21,949 bases of DNA. Origin: CBFIHN01 sp965662575. GTDB taxonomy: Bacteria > Pseudomonadota > Gammaproteobacteria > Francisellales > CACEW01. The first letter of the stretch is position 1. Every line of letters starts with the position of its first letter. The stretch spans positions 1-21,949 of the forward strand of contig CBFIHN010000026.1 in the NCBI GenBank assembly GCA_965662575.1, in the 5' to 3' direction. This document shows positions 7,071-14,565 of the stretch, piece after piece. A program made the position numbers and the translations under genes. The notes beneath the pieces are model-generated. The model saw nothing but the letters and a program-made list of their open reading frames with translations. It had not been told where the DNA came from and ran no database searches.

Positions 7071-8333
7071 TCAATAGATACTTCGTGGATATAAGGGGAA
7101 ACGATCACATAGTCTAAGCACGGCTTGTTTTACCTGTACAATTTTTTGCGCATTATCCAAATTCTCTAAAATATCACACATCCAATGTGTTAACTGCTCA
7201 GTTTCTTGAAGACCAAAACCACGTGTTGTCATCGCTGGTGTACCAACCCGTAAACCACTGGTGACGAACGGTGATCTCGGATCGTTGGGTACTGCATTTT
7301 TATTGACCGTGATATTGGCACGCCCCAAGGCCTCTTCAGCAGCTTTGCCCGTAATACCTTGATTAACTAAATCAATTAGGCAAAGGTGGTTGTCTGTGCC
7401 ACCACCAACAAGATTAAACCCACGTAAAAGCAATACATCAGCCATTACTTGAGCATTATCAATCACTTGTTGCTGATAAATCGTAAACTCCGGTTGCAGT
7501 GCTTCTTTAAAACACACCGCTTTTGCTGCAATCACATGCATTAATGGCCCGCCCTGCATGCCCGGAAAAATTGCTGAACTCAACTTTTTCTCCAGACTAG
7601 GGTTACGGCGAGCTAAAATAATACCACCACGTGGGCCACGCAATGTTTTGTGCGTGGTACTAGTCGTCACATCAGCAATATTGACTGGACTGGGGTAAAG
7701 ACCCGCGGCAACTAAGCCGGCAACATGCGCCATATCAACCAATAAATAAGCACCAACAGCGTCAGCAATATCACGAAATTTCTGCCAATCGACAGTGCGC
7801 GCATAAGCTGAAAAGCCTGCCACAACCAATTTGGGTTGATGTGTTGTTGCCAAACGAGCAATTTCGTCGAAATCAAATTCACCCGTCTGAGGGTCAATTC
7901 CATACTGCACAGCATGATAATGTTGACCAGAAAAATTGACGGAACTGCCATGGCTTAAATGCCCACCATGAGCTAGGCTCATCCCTAAAATGGTATCCCC
8001 AGGTTCTAACAACGCCATATAAACAGCTGCATTTGCCTGAGAACCAGAATGAGGCTGGACATTCGCATAATCGGCATCAAACAAAGCTTTAACACGTTCA
8101 ATTGCTAAACTCTCGGCAACATCTACGTATTCACAACCCCCATAATAGCGCTTATCAGGGTAGCCTTCAGCATATTTATTGGTTAACTGAGAACCTTGCA
8201 GTTGCATCACCAACTGGCTGGCATAATTTTCAGAGGCAATCAATTCGATATGTTCCCGCTGACGCCGATTTTCATCGTCAACTACTTTTGCCAGCGCAGG
8301 GTCAAAATCTTCAAGTGCGACTTTAGGGAACAT
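7071..8333 (-). CDS. glyA: Serine hydroxymethyltransferase GlyA
   Basis: 420 residues, the usual size. The enzyme interconverts serine and glycine while charging tetrahydrofolate with a one-carbon unit, using pyridoxal phosphate. The PLP lysine is Lys229 in TSTTHKTLRGPRGG, the same number as in E. coli. Other hallmarks are HIELIASENY, NKYAEGYPDKRYYGGCEYVD, MDLAHVAGL-like VDMAHVAGLVAAG, and TSGLRVGTPAMTTRG near the end. The ATG at 8333 is preceded by a strong GGAGG about 7 bases away. It has its own promoter (8369-8397) and is followed by nrdR one base after its stop. Confidence 0.98.
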   Translation of the reverse strand: MFPKVALEDFDPALAKVVDDENRRQREHIELIASENYASQLVMQLQGSQLTNKYAEGYPDKRYYGGCEYVDVAESLAIERVKALFDADYANVQPHSGSQANAAVYMALLEPGDTILGMSLAHGGHLSHGSSVNFSGQHYHAVQYGIDPQTGEFDFDEIARLATTHQPKLVVAGFSAYARTVDWQKFRDIADAVGAYLLVDMAHVAGLVAAGLYPSPVNIADVTTSTTHKTLRGPRGGIILARRNPSLEKKLSSAIFPGMQGGPLMHVIAAKAVCFKEALQPEFTIYQQQVIDNAQVMADVLLLRGFNLVGGGTDNHLCLIDLVNQGITGKAAEEALGRANITVNKNAVPNDPRSPFVTSGLRVGTPAMTTRGFGLQETEQLTHWMCDILENLDNAQKIVQVKQAVLRLCDRFPLYPRSIY

Positions 8334-8368
8334 AGAATAACCTCCATTTAACGCCTGTTTATGAATGA

Positions 8369-8397
8369 ATTGTAAGCAGACCTTACTATTTTTTCAA
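8369..8397 (-). promoter_or_regulatory. sigma70 promoter for glyA-nrdR
   Basis: On the minus strand, -35 TTGAAA (8397-8392) and -10 TACAAT (8374-8369) are 17 bases apart, each matching 5 of 6 consensus bases. The -35 box lies inside the last codons of smpB, so glyA-nrdR can be transcribed independently of smpB. Confidence 0.55.
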
Positions 8398-8850
8398 CAA
8401 TCGCGATTTTTGCCGCTGCCAATCCCGTGTTTTTTCAGCAGCACGTTTATCATACAGCTTTTTCCCCTTAGCCAGGGCAATATCCAATTTAACACGCGGC
8501 CCTTTCCAATACATCGATACGGCAACAATCGTGTAACCCTGCTGCTCGACTCTACCCATCAAACGATTAATTTCACGACGATTAAGCAGCAACTTACGTC
8601 GACGATTGGGGATAGGGTCAATATGCGTGGATGCGGTGAGCAGCGGTGTAATTAACCCATTAACCAGCCATGCCTCACCACGGCGTACTAGAATATGGCT
8701 GTCAACTAACTGCACCTTCCCTTCACGAATACTCCGCACTTCCCAACCCTCAAGCACCATCCCTGCCTCAAAGTGCTCCTCAAAAATATAATCGTGCCGA
8801 GCTTTGCGATTAACAGCAATAGTCCCCGGGCTTGTCTTTTTTTTGCTCAT
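8386..8850 (-). CDS. smpB: SsrA-binding protein SmpB
   Basis: 154 residues from the ATG at 8850 (MSKKK). A TTG eight codons earlier is open but not needed. Family motifs are clear: NRKARHDYIFEEHFEAGMVLEGWEVRSIREGKVQL, then DPxRxRKLLLNRREI-type PNRRRKLLLNRREI, and the basic tail DKRAAEKTRDWQRQK. SmpB binds tmRNA and delivers it to stalled ribosomes for trans-translation. The tmRNA gene ssrA is not seen nearby. No strong Shine-Dalgarno precedes the ATG. It lies 52 bases upstream of glyA on the same strand. Confidence 0.97.
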   Translation of the reverse strand: MSKKKTSPGTIAVNRKARHDYIFEEHFEAGMVLEGWEVRSIREGKVQLVDSHILVRRGEAWLVNGLITPLLTASTHIDPIPNRRRKLLLNRREINRLMGRVEQQGYTIVAVSMYWKGPRVKLDIALAKGKKLYDKRAAEKTRDWQRQKSRLLKK

Positions 8851-8937
8851 ATTATCAGAGCGCTTGGGAATCAAAAGATTAATATCCGTACTTTACCTTG
8901 AGCGAAACCTGATTACAATAAGGAAAACAAGGTGATG

Positions 8938-9027
8938 TTACACATTGGGGCTGTCGCCAGCTGGTTTATAGCGAGCAATAGCTAGACGAAAAAAATTAAA
9001 ATAGCGAAGTTCATACCTAATAAATGA
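8938..9027 (-). other. Possible gene remnant: 29-codon tail-like frame
   Basis: Between smpB and the YD-repeat gene the minus strand has a 29-codon open stretch ending in a TAA at 8940-8938. Its peptide looks protein-like (RYELRYFNFF, then ARYKPAGDSPNV) but has no start codon and begins right after a stop. It could be the C-terminal scar of a deleted gene. Frames of this length also occur by chance. Nothing else recognisable lies in 8851-9128. Confidence 0.15.
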
Positions 9028-9128
9028 TCAGTTTTGCATTTTTTTACGACACTAGTGCCGCTAGAAATTGGTTTGCAACAGTCCTACATTGTCGTATGAT
9101 AGGTCATATGGCAGATGATGGTTATGCT

Positions 9129-12086
9129 TCAGAGCCAGGGAACTAAGGCTCTAGAGCTTAAATGCATATCTTTAGCCAATTTTTGACCACCAGCTTCAGA
9201 ACCAGGCAGACTCACTAAACGGAAGGTTCGCCAACCCAAATTAAATCGACGCCAAAAGACTTTGGCTTCACCAAGGCTATCGGTTTGCATGACTGATGAT
9301 ACACCACTGATTGCACTCGGTATCGCCATGAGTGCCGACATCGCAACCATACCCCAATGACCTTTGCTGAGACCACTTTCAACCGTCGAGCGCAAGCCTT
9401 CAGTAGCAACGTTTCTCACCAGCCCAGTCACAAACCCTTTAGCCAATTTCCTTCCCTTAGATAATGCCGAAACATCACCGTAGAGTGCTGAGATGCTTTC
9501 CGTTGCAAATTGATAAACCCCCGCATTAACCAGGCCAATGCCGATATCAATCAAAATATCTTTTAAATTGGGGTCATAAGCCTTACCCATGGCAGCTGCT
9601 TGCATGGCGGGTGCTAAAATCGCATTGCCTGTATTAGTTAAGATGTTGGCAGGAATACCAATACGATAAATTGAACGTTGATACCATGACAAGGGAGTCC
9701 CCACACTTCTGTAAAGGGCAGCCCCTTCTTCACTACCAGATACTGCCGCGTCTGCCGTAAAGCCACTGAGCTCACTTGCTGCACTACCAATAAACCCGGT
9801 TGGGCCAGCAAGAAACCCTGCAGCGCCAGCAATGCCGGCTGCTTTCCATAAATTTTTATTGCCCCAGCCATCAGTATGCAAAGCGCCTATGGCTACCGTT
9901 GAGCTCAATGCACCAAGGGATGATGCAGCAGCATTGATACTAGCACGAGTCATCACAGGCTTTGAAAACAAAGCACCAGCACTGGTTGATGTTGTTCCTG
10001 AGTCAGATGTCGTTCCTGAGTCAAACGTTCCATCGCTTGTAGTACTGTGAGCACCAAGGTCAGATTCATTGGCCGATTCATGAGACAATTGAATCTCACC
10101 ATCGCTAATCAAAGGCTGTTCAACCGCGTTAGAATCAACTGCACCAGCCGCTGCAGCACTATCACCACCGACAGCTGCACTATCAAGATCAACCGCACCA
10201 ACGACGGTTTCTGAACCAGCACCATCAGTAACCACAGTTAATGCAATAGCACCAATTGTCAAGGCAATTCCACCAACTAATAGCCCTATGCTCAGATGTC
10301 CGCTGGGATCATAAAAGGCCATGGGGTTACCATTACCATAAGCAAACCCGTTGGTACCAGCCGCACTAAATACGCCCATCGAATCACGGCTACCAAAACG
10401 GCCTAAGCTGGGATGATAATTGCGATAACCGCCCAATTTCATTAAGCCTGAGCTGGGATCAGTTTGCTCACCGATGAAACCTGTTTGATTTTTGCTGATA
10501 TCTAAAGACTGTCGGTTTTCTGCGGGGTTACGCTGTAACTGATAGTTTAAAGCGTCACCTTGTAGACCGTAGGGACTATAGTTATATTGATGCATCATCA
10601 GATTGTGGCTATTGAATGTAGCCAAGACATTTTTACGATGACCTTGTACGAGATAGGTTGTCTTTGCTTTCGCGCCTGTTACCACCTGTGCGCCCGGCAA
10701 AAACTGCACATCAACCTGCTGTGCACTTTGTGCCCCTTGACGCTGATGCATGAGTTTCGATCCAGTGTAAAAGAAATCAACCGCGGGAGCAGTTTTGTTA
10801 TTCAACGTTGAACTTTGCCAAGCTAAGTGACCATGGGGGTCATATTGATAACGGTTGTTAATTTGATATGACTGACCCTGAGGGTCTTTATATTTAGCAG
10901 ATTGTAGTCGTGTGAGTTGATTAAACCAATTGTACTGATATTGGTTGCCTTGGCCATCACGCAATAAATTGCCTTGACGGTCATATTGATACAATTGATC
11001 GGTGCCGCCAATGCTTTTCAAATAGCGATTGATATCACTATTGCTGTGTGTAACACTCAGCAGGCGATTAGGATAACCCGCCCTGTTCGCATAGTGGTAA
11101 CTGGCTGTATCAGTCCCAGCAGACTGACCTAAGCTATTAACAAAATAATTTGTCACAGCAACCATATTATTATTTTGGTTGTAAGTGTAGCGCTGTGCTT
11201 GTATATAATGACCAAAACCATCGCGTGGATAGAGTTGCGTGCTGCCTTTTGCCTCATAGCTGATTAATTGGTTCTGTCTATTATACCCATAGATGAAATT
11301 AGCCGATAAGGGTGCGTGATAAAAGCTAAAACTATAAACAGCAATCGTATCAATATTGCCACCAATATTGTAATGGTATTGGTATAACAGAGATACCTGA
11401 TTCTTTGCTATCACATACAATGATGCAATACGACCTTGTGCGTTATAGCGAATATGTTTACTTATCCCGCCAAGTCGTTGTTTTGTCACAGTACGACCAT
11501 AGGCATCACGTTGTTGTGTTATCGTTTGTTGATGGTTTTGGTGATCTAAAAAACGATGTGATTTAAGCCCCAGAGCATCATAGGTAAATAACTGAGTTTG
11601 CCCTGTACTGCCATGCCAACTGACTGGATAACCGGTTGGTGAGTAGGCAACGTGGTAAGCATAGTTGCTGTCATTGGCGTGTTGTATTTGCTTACCAACA
11701 AGTTTGCCGCCAATGGTATATTGATATGCGGTTTGGTAATCACCTTGACTGAGAGTATTTAAGCGATAATTGACTGGGTTGTAATGATATGCAATTGGTC
11801 GAACGGTCCCGGAAGCGGCGCTACCTTGACGAACCATTTGGGTCAATTGGCCGGTAGTTGAGAAAATGCCAGAAGTTGTTTGTCGGTTGCGGTTATGACT
11901 TTGTTTTAGTTGGCCTGTGAGATGGTAGCGATTTATTTGCGTGACGTGAGCACCATTCCCTTGTTTGGTTAGACCACCGAGCTCATTAGCTTGACGGGTT
12001 CCTAAAAGTTGTCCAGCCTGAGCTACTGGCATGATCATTGCCAGTAAAAAAACATAAAAAAAATCAGTTATGTTATACACCTTCAT
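9129..12086 (-). CDS. Secreted RHS/YD-repeat protein with unrecognised C-terminal domain (TccC-like core)
   Basis: 985 residues. A Sec signal peptide ends at Ala-Gln-Ala24, giving a mature AGQLLGT start. Degenerate YD repeats fill about residues 85-510 (for example YQYDRQGNLLRDGQGNQYQYN and RYQYDPHGHLAWQ). An RHS-associated core follows (GFIGEQTDPSSGLMKLGGYR, YHPSLGRFGSRDS, YGNGNPMAFYDPSGH), ending near residue 592. In RHS and TcC proteins the repeats build a hollow shell, and the segment after DPxG is a released, variable toxin. Here about 390 residues follow: a hydrophobic Gly/Ala stretch, a low-complexity Ser/Thr/Gly/Asp linker, then helical Ala/Gly-rich sequence. I see no known toxin motif. 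A Sec signal peptide is unusual for type VI-delivered RHS proteins and suggests periplasmic or exported location. No obvious immunity gene lies downstream. The N-terminus matches the gene fragment at 1-200. Confidence 0.85.
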   Translation of the reverse strand: MKVYNITDFFYVFLLAMIMPVAQAGQLLGTRQANELGGLTKQGNGAHVTQINRYHLTGQLKQSHNRNRQTTSGIFSTTGQLTQMVRQGSAASGTVRPIAYHYNPVNYRLNTLSQGDYQTAYQYTIGGKLVGKQIQHANDSNYAYHVAYSPTGYPVSWHGSTGQTQLFTYDALGLKSHRFLDHQNHQQTITQQRDAYGRTVTKQRLGGISKHIRYNAQGRIASLYVIAKNQVSLLYQYHYNIGGNIDTIAVYSFSFYHAPLSANFIYGYNRQNQLISYEAKGSTQLYPRDGFGHYIQAQRYTYNQNNNMVAVTNYFVNSLGQSAGTDTASYHYANRAGYPNRLLSVTHSNSDINRYLKSIGGTDQLYQYDRQGNLLRDGQGNQYQYNWFNQLTRLQSAKYKDPQGQSYQINNRYQYDPHGHLAWQSSTLNNKTAPAVDFFYTGSKLMHQRQGAQSAQQVDVQFLPGAQVVTGAKAKTTYLVQGHRKNVLATFNSHNLMMHQYNYSPYGLQGDALNYQLQRNPAENRQSLDISKNQTGFIGEQTDPSSGLMKLGGYRNYHPSLGRFGSRDSMGVFSAAGTNGFAYGNGNPMAFYDPSGHLSIGLLVGGIALTIGAIALTVVTDGAGSETVVGAVDLDSAAVGGDSAAAAGAVDSNAVEQPLISDGEIQLSHESANESDLGAHSTTSDGTFDSGTTSDSGTTSTSAGALFSKPVMTRASINAAASSLGALSSTVAIGALHTDGWGNKNLWKAAGIAGAAGFLAGPTGFIGSAASELSGFTADAAVSGSEEGAALYRSVGTPLSWYQRSIYRIGIPANILTNTGNAILAPAMQAAAMGKAYDPNLKDILIDIGIGLVNAGVYQFATESISALYGDVSALSKGRKLAKGFVTGLVRNVATEGLRSTVESGLSKGHWGMVAMSALMAIPSAISGVSSVMQTDSLGEAKVFWRRFNLGWRTFRLVSLPGSEAGGQKLAKDMHLSSRALVPWL
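9994..10029. repeat. Two 18-bp tandem repeats inside the RHS gene
   Basis: Two adjacent units, each starting GTTCCTGAGTCA, encode the duplicated DSGTT element of the Ser/Thr-rich linker between the RHS core and the C-terminal domain. Confidence 0.5.
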
Positions 12087-12121
12087 ATACTTGATTTTAT
12101 AGTAAATATTCCATTTTTACC

Positions 12122-12136
12122 ATTGAATTATTCAAT
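12122..12136. promoter_or_regulatory. Palindrome in the divergent RHS/ABC intergenic region
   Basis: ATTGAATTATTCAAT is a 7+1+7 perfect dyad. It overlaps the -35 region of a likely minus-strand promoter whose -10 (TATAAA) lies at 12101-12096, upstream of the RHS gene. It could be an operator for one or both divergent genes. No factor can be named. Confidence 0.3.
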
Positions 12137-12169
12137 AAATATATTACGATATTGTCGTATTAAGGGCAT

Positions 12170-12198
12170 TTGACTCTGGCCATCGATTTCTTTAAAAT
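12170..12198 (+). promoter_or_regulatory. sigma70 promoter for the ABC exporter operon
   Basis: -35 TTGACT (12170-12175) and -10 TAAAAT (12193-12198) are 17 bases apart, each 5 of 6 consensus. The transcript would start near 12205, leaving a leader of about 24 nt that contains the AGGA ribosome site. A short TTTCTAGAAA palindrome spans the start site (12206-12215). Confidence 0.6.
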
Positions 12199-12228
12199 TT
12201 CTAACTTTCTAGAAATACAGGAATAAAA

Positions 12229-13149
12229 GTGAGTACTCCCGCACTATTAATCAGTCACCTGAAGAAAACCTATAGTAATGGTTTTGAAGCGCTCAAAGGG
12301 ATTCATTTGCGCGTCGAGCAAGGAGACTTTTTTGCATTACTTGGTGCTAATGGCGCTGGCAAGTCAACAACGATTGGTATTATCAGTAGCTTAGTCAATA
12401 AAACCTCTGGCGTGGTCAATATTGCTGGCTTTGATGTGCATCAGCAACCTGCTTTAGCCAAACAGCAACTGGGGGTGGTGCCGCAAGAATTTAACTTCAT
12501 CATGCATGAAACACCTTATCAAATTGTGACTAACGCAGCGGCATTTTTTGGTGTGCCTCGCCCTATTGCCAAGCAACGTGCAGAAAAATATCTCAAATTG
12601 GTTGAGCTCTGGGAAAAACGCCATCAATTGGCTAATCGCCTATCGGGCGGCATGAAACGCCGACTGATGATTGCACGGGCCTTGATGCATGAACCAACAC
12701 TATTAATTTTGGATGAACCTACCGCTGGTGTCGATATTGAAATCCGCCAAAGCATGTGGCGATTTTTGCGCCAACTCAACGAACAAGGTAAAACCATTAT
12801 TCTCACCACACACTACCTTGAGGAAGCTGAAAACCTGTGTAAGAAAATTGCGATTATTGATCAAGGCGAAATCTTGGTAAACACCAGCATGAAAGAGTTG
12901 CTTGATCGACCAGTCTGTGAAACCTTTGTTCTATATTTGAAGCATGATATCACCCAGGTCAATCTAAGTGATATTGAATATCGTTTAATCGATCAAGGTA
13001 TTTTAGAAGTTGATCTCAATGACGATCAATCGATTAGCGATGTGGTCAAGCAGCTAGCCTCGCAAGGTATTGACGTGAACCGTATGCGCAATAAAGTGAA
13101 CCGCTTAGAACACCTATTTTTACAAACACTACAACGGGAGACGATATGA
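12229..13149 (+). CDS. yadG: ABC transporter ATP-binding protein, YadG-like
   Basis: 306 residues, starting at GTG with AGGA seven bases upstream. Walker A is GANGAGKST (residues 39-47), the signature LSGGMKRR is near 138-145, Walker B is LLILDEPTAGVD, and the switch histidine lies in TTHYLEEAE. The sequence and size fit the YadG/CcmA-like exporters of the ABC-2 class (E. coli YadG has 308 residues). The substrate of YadGH is not established; relatives export drugs, polysaccharide or unknown molecules. The gene overlaps the next one by four bases (ATGA) and together they form a complete half-transporter pair. Confidence 0.92.
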   Translation: MSTPALLISHLKKTYSNGFEALKGIHLRVEQGDFFALLGANGAGKSTTIGIISSLVNKTSGVVNIAGFDVHQQPALAKQQLGVVPQEFNFIMHETPYQIVTNAAAFFGVPRPIAKQRAEKYLKLVELWEKRHQLANRLSGGMKRRLMIARALMHEPTLLILDEPTAGVDIEIRQSMWRFLRQLNEQGKTIILTTHYLEEAENLCKKIAIIDQGEILVNTSMKELLDRPVCETFVLYLKHDITQVNLSDIEYRLIDQGILEVDLNDDQSISDVVKQLASQGIDVNRMRNKVNRLEHLFLQTLQRETI

Positions 13150-13919
13150 ACTGCCAAACTTATCTGATCGGGTACTTCGGTTTAGTCCGCAAAGAAATTT
13201 CCCGTTTTGTGCGCATTTGGCCACAAACTTTATTGCCATCAGCGATCACAATGGCTTTGTATTTTATGATCTTTGGCCATGTGATTGGTAGTCGCATTGG
13301 CCAAATGAGTGGTATCGACTACATGGTGTTTATTACGCCTGGTCTAATTATGATGGCAGTGATTACCAATTCATTCAGCAATGTCGTGGGCTCATTTTAT
13401 ATTGCACGTTACGTGCGTTCGATTGAAGAACTGCTTGTCTCACCCATACCCAACTATTTGATTATCCTAGGGTATATCAGCGCTGGTGGACTACGTGGTG
13501 TTTTGGTTGGTTTCATTACTGCCATGATCGGCAGCTTGTTTTCTGGGATGCACATGGCTCATTTGCTGTTAAGTGCCCTGGTGGTTATTTTAACCAGCTT
13601 GCTATTTTCCTTAGCTGGCTTATTGAATGGAATTTTTGCCCGAAAATTTGATGATACCTCGATTATTGTTACCTTCGCTTTAACTCCGTTGATTTATCTC
13701 GGTGGTGTGTTTTACAGTATTTCATTACTGCCACCTTTTTGGCGTGGGCTATCACATTTAAATCCAATTTATTATATTATTGAGCTATTCCGCTATGCGA
13801 TGCTTGGTATTGATTATCCAGGAAAATTTTTTGCTTTAGGTGTTTTGGTTGGTTTAGTCGTCATTCTATTTGCATTGGCACTGTATTTGATGAATAAGGG
13901 TGTGCGAATTAAATCGTGA
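13146..13919 (+). CDS. yadH: ABC-2 type permease, YadH-like
   Basis: 257 residues (E. coli YadH has 256). About six membrane helices are visible, with the ABC-2 features expected: an N-terminal amphipathic EISRFVRIWPQTLLPS segment, IDYMVFITPGLIMM, SIEELLVSPIPNYLIILGYI, and LTPLIYLGGVFYSISLLPPFWRGLSHLNPIYYIIELFRYAMLG near the end. It forms the membrane part of the exporter with the preceding ATPase, with which it overlaps by four bases (ATGA). No third component follows; the next 180 bases hold no gene. Confidence 0.93.
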   Translation: MNCQTYLIGYFGLVRKEISRFVRIWPQTLLPSAITMALYFMIFGHVIGSRIGQMSGIDYMVFITPGLIMMAVITNSFSNVVGSFYIARYVRSIEELLVSPIPNYLIILGYISAGGLRGVLVGFITAMIGSLFSGMHMAHLLLSALVVILTSLLFSLAGLLNGIFARKFDDTSIIVTFALTPLIYLGGVFYSISLLPPFWRGLSHLNPIYYIIELFRYAMLGIDYPGKFFALGVLVGLVVILFALALYLMNKGVRIKS

Positions 13920-14054
13920 TCCACAACTTATTTTCGGTAATACACCGCTTTGATTGAAGGCGCATGTTATTTTAAATGGTTTTTTTCATGCATGATACCA
14001 CCATTGTTTTTTATCAATGGCTATACAACATCACCCAAAATTTCTCTATGACTA

Positions 14055-14083
14055 TTGACCTGCGTTTGAGAATTCCCTATTAT
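14055..14083 (+). promoter_or_regulatory. Strong sigma70 promoter of the tRNA operon
   Basis: -35 TTGACC (14055-14060), 17-base spacer, -10 TATTAT (14078-14083). Transcription would begin near 14090, about ten bases before the first tRNA. This fits a stable-RNA operon. Confidence 0.65.
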
Positions 14084-14100
14084 CTGACGCTCTGGTTTAT

Positions 14101-14185
14101 GGAGGGGTTCCCGAGTGGTCAAAGGGAACAGACTGTAAATCTGTCGGCTCAGCCTTCGAAGGTTCAAATCCTTCCCCCTCCACCA
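14101..14185 (+). tRNA. tRNA-Tyr (anticodon GTA)
   Basis: The acceptor stem GGAGGGG/CCCCTCC closes, with discriminator A and encoded CCA. The anticodon stem ACAGA/TCTGT encloses loop CTGTAAA, giving anticodon GTA. The long variable arm of a class II tRNA and a T-arm GAAGG-TTCAAAT-CCTTC are present. It is the first of three tRNAs in one transcript. Confidence 0.97.
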
Positions 14186-14210
14186 TCAATTTTCTGCCAA
14201 ACGGTCCTTA

Positions 14211-14284
14211 GCGGGTGTAGTTCAATGGTAGAACTTCGGCCTTCCAAGCCGATAGTGTGGGTTCGATTCCCATCACCCGCTCCA
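14211..14284 (+). tRNA. tRNA-Gly (anticodon TCC)
   Basis: Acceptor stem GCGGGTG/CACCCGC, discriminator T, encoded CCA. The anticodon stem TCGGC/GCCGA encloses loop CTTCCAA, giving anticodon TCC. The T-loop is GTTCGATTC. The spacer from tRNA-Tyr is 25 bases. Confidence 0.97.
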
Positions 14285-14289
14285 ATCTT

Positions 14290-14364
<75 letters not shown>

Positions 14365-14413
14365 TATTTTTCAACGACTTACAGAACATTTTAGCCTCAA
14401 CTTAGAATCTAAA

Positions 14414-14431
14414 ATCACCTTCGGGGGTGAT
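14414..14431 (+). terminator. Hairpin after the tRNA cluster, possible terminator or processing site
   Basis: ATCACC and GGTGAT form a 6-bp stem around TTCGGG, about 50 bases after tRNA-Thr. There is no U-tract, so intrinsic termination is uncertain. Confidence 0.25.
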
Positions 14432-14494
14432 CTAGGGGTGAAGATTGAGTGCAATTTGCGGCAAAATTATCCAACTTAAGGCTAATAAAAAATA

Positions 14495-14514
14495 AAAATT
14501 AATGCGACAGAACC
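14495..14514 (+). repeat. Solo IS6-like terminal inverted repeat (outer end at 14514)
   Basis: AAAATTAATGCGACAGAACC is the exact reverse complement of 21321-21340, the terminal repeat beside the IS6-like transposase remnant. Its outer tip faces right, toward the giant gene, so the corresponding IS would have extended leftward. No transposase sequence is visible between tRNA-Thr and this point. Confidence 0.7.
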
Positions 14515-14565
14515 AAATTTGCGTATTTAGTTTTTACAACTAATATTTAAGCATGTCTTTGATAT

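Noticed and set aside
9994..10029. Possible CRISPR or satellite array
   Set aside because: Only two adjacent 18-bp units without spacers, inside a coding linker. No other regular direct-repeat array was seen in the window.
9080..12160. ATTGTCGTAT 10-mer on both sides of the RHS gene
   Set aside because: Ten bases are too short to be meaningful in a window of this size and the surrounding bases do not match.
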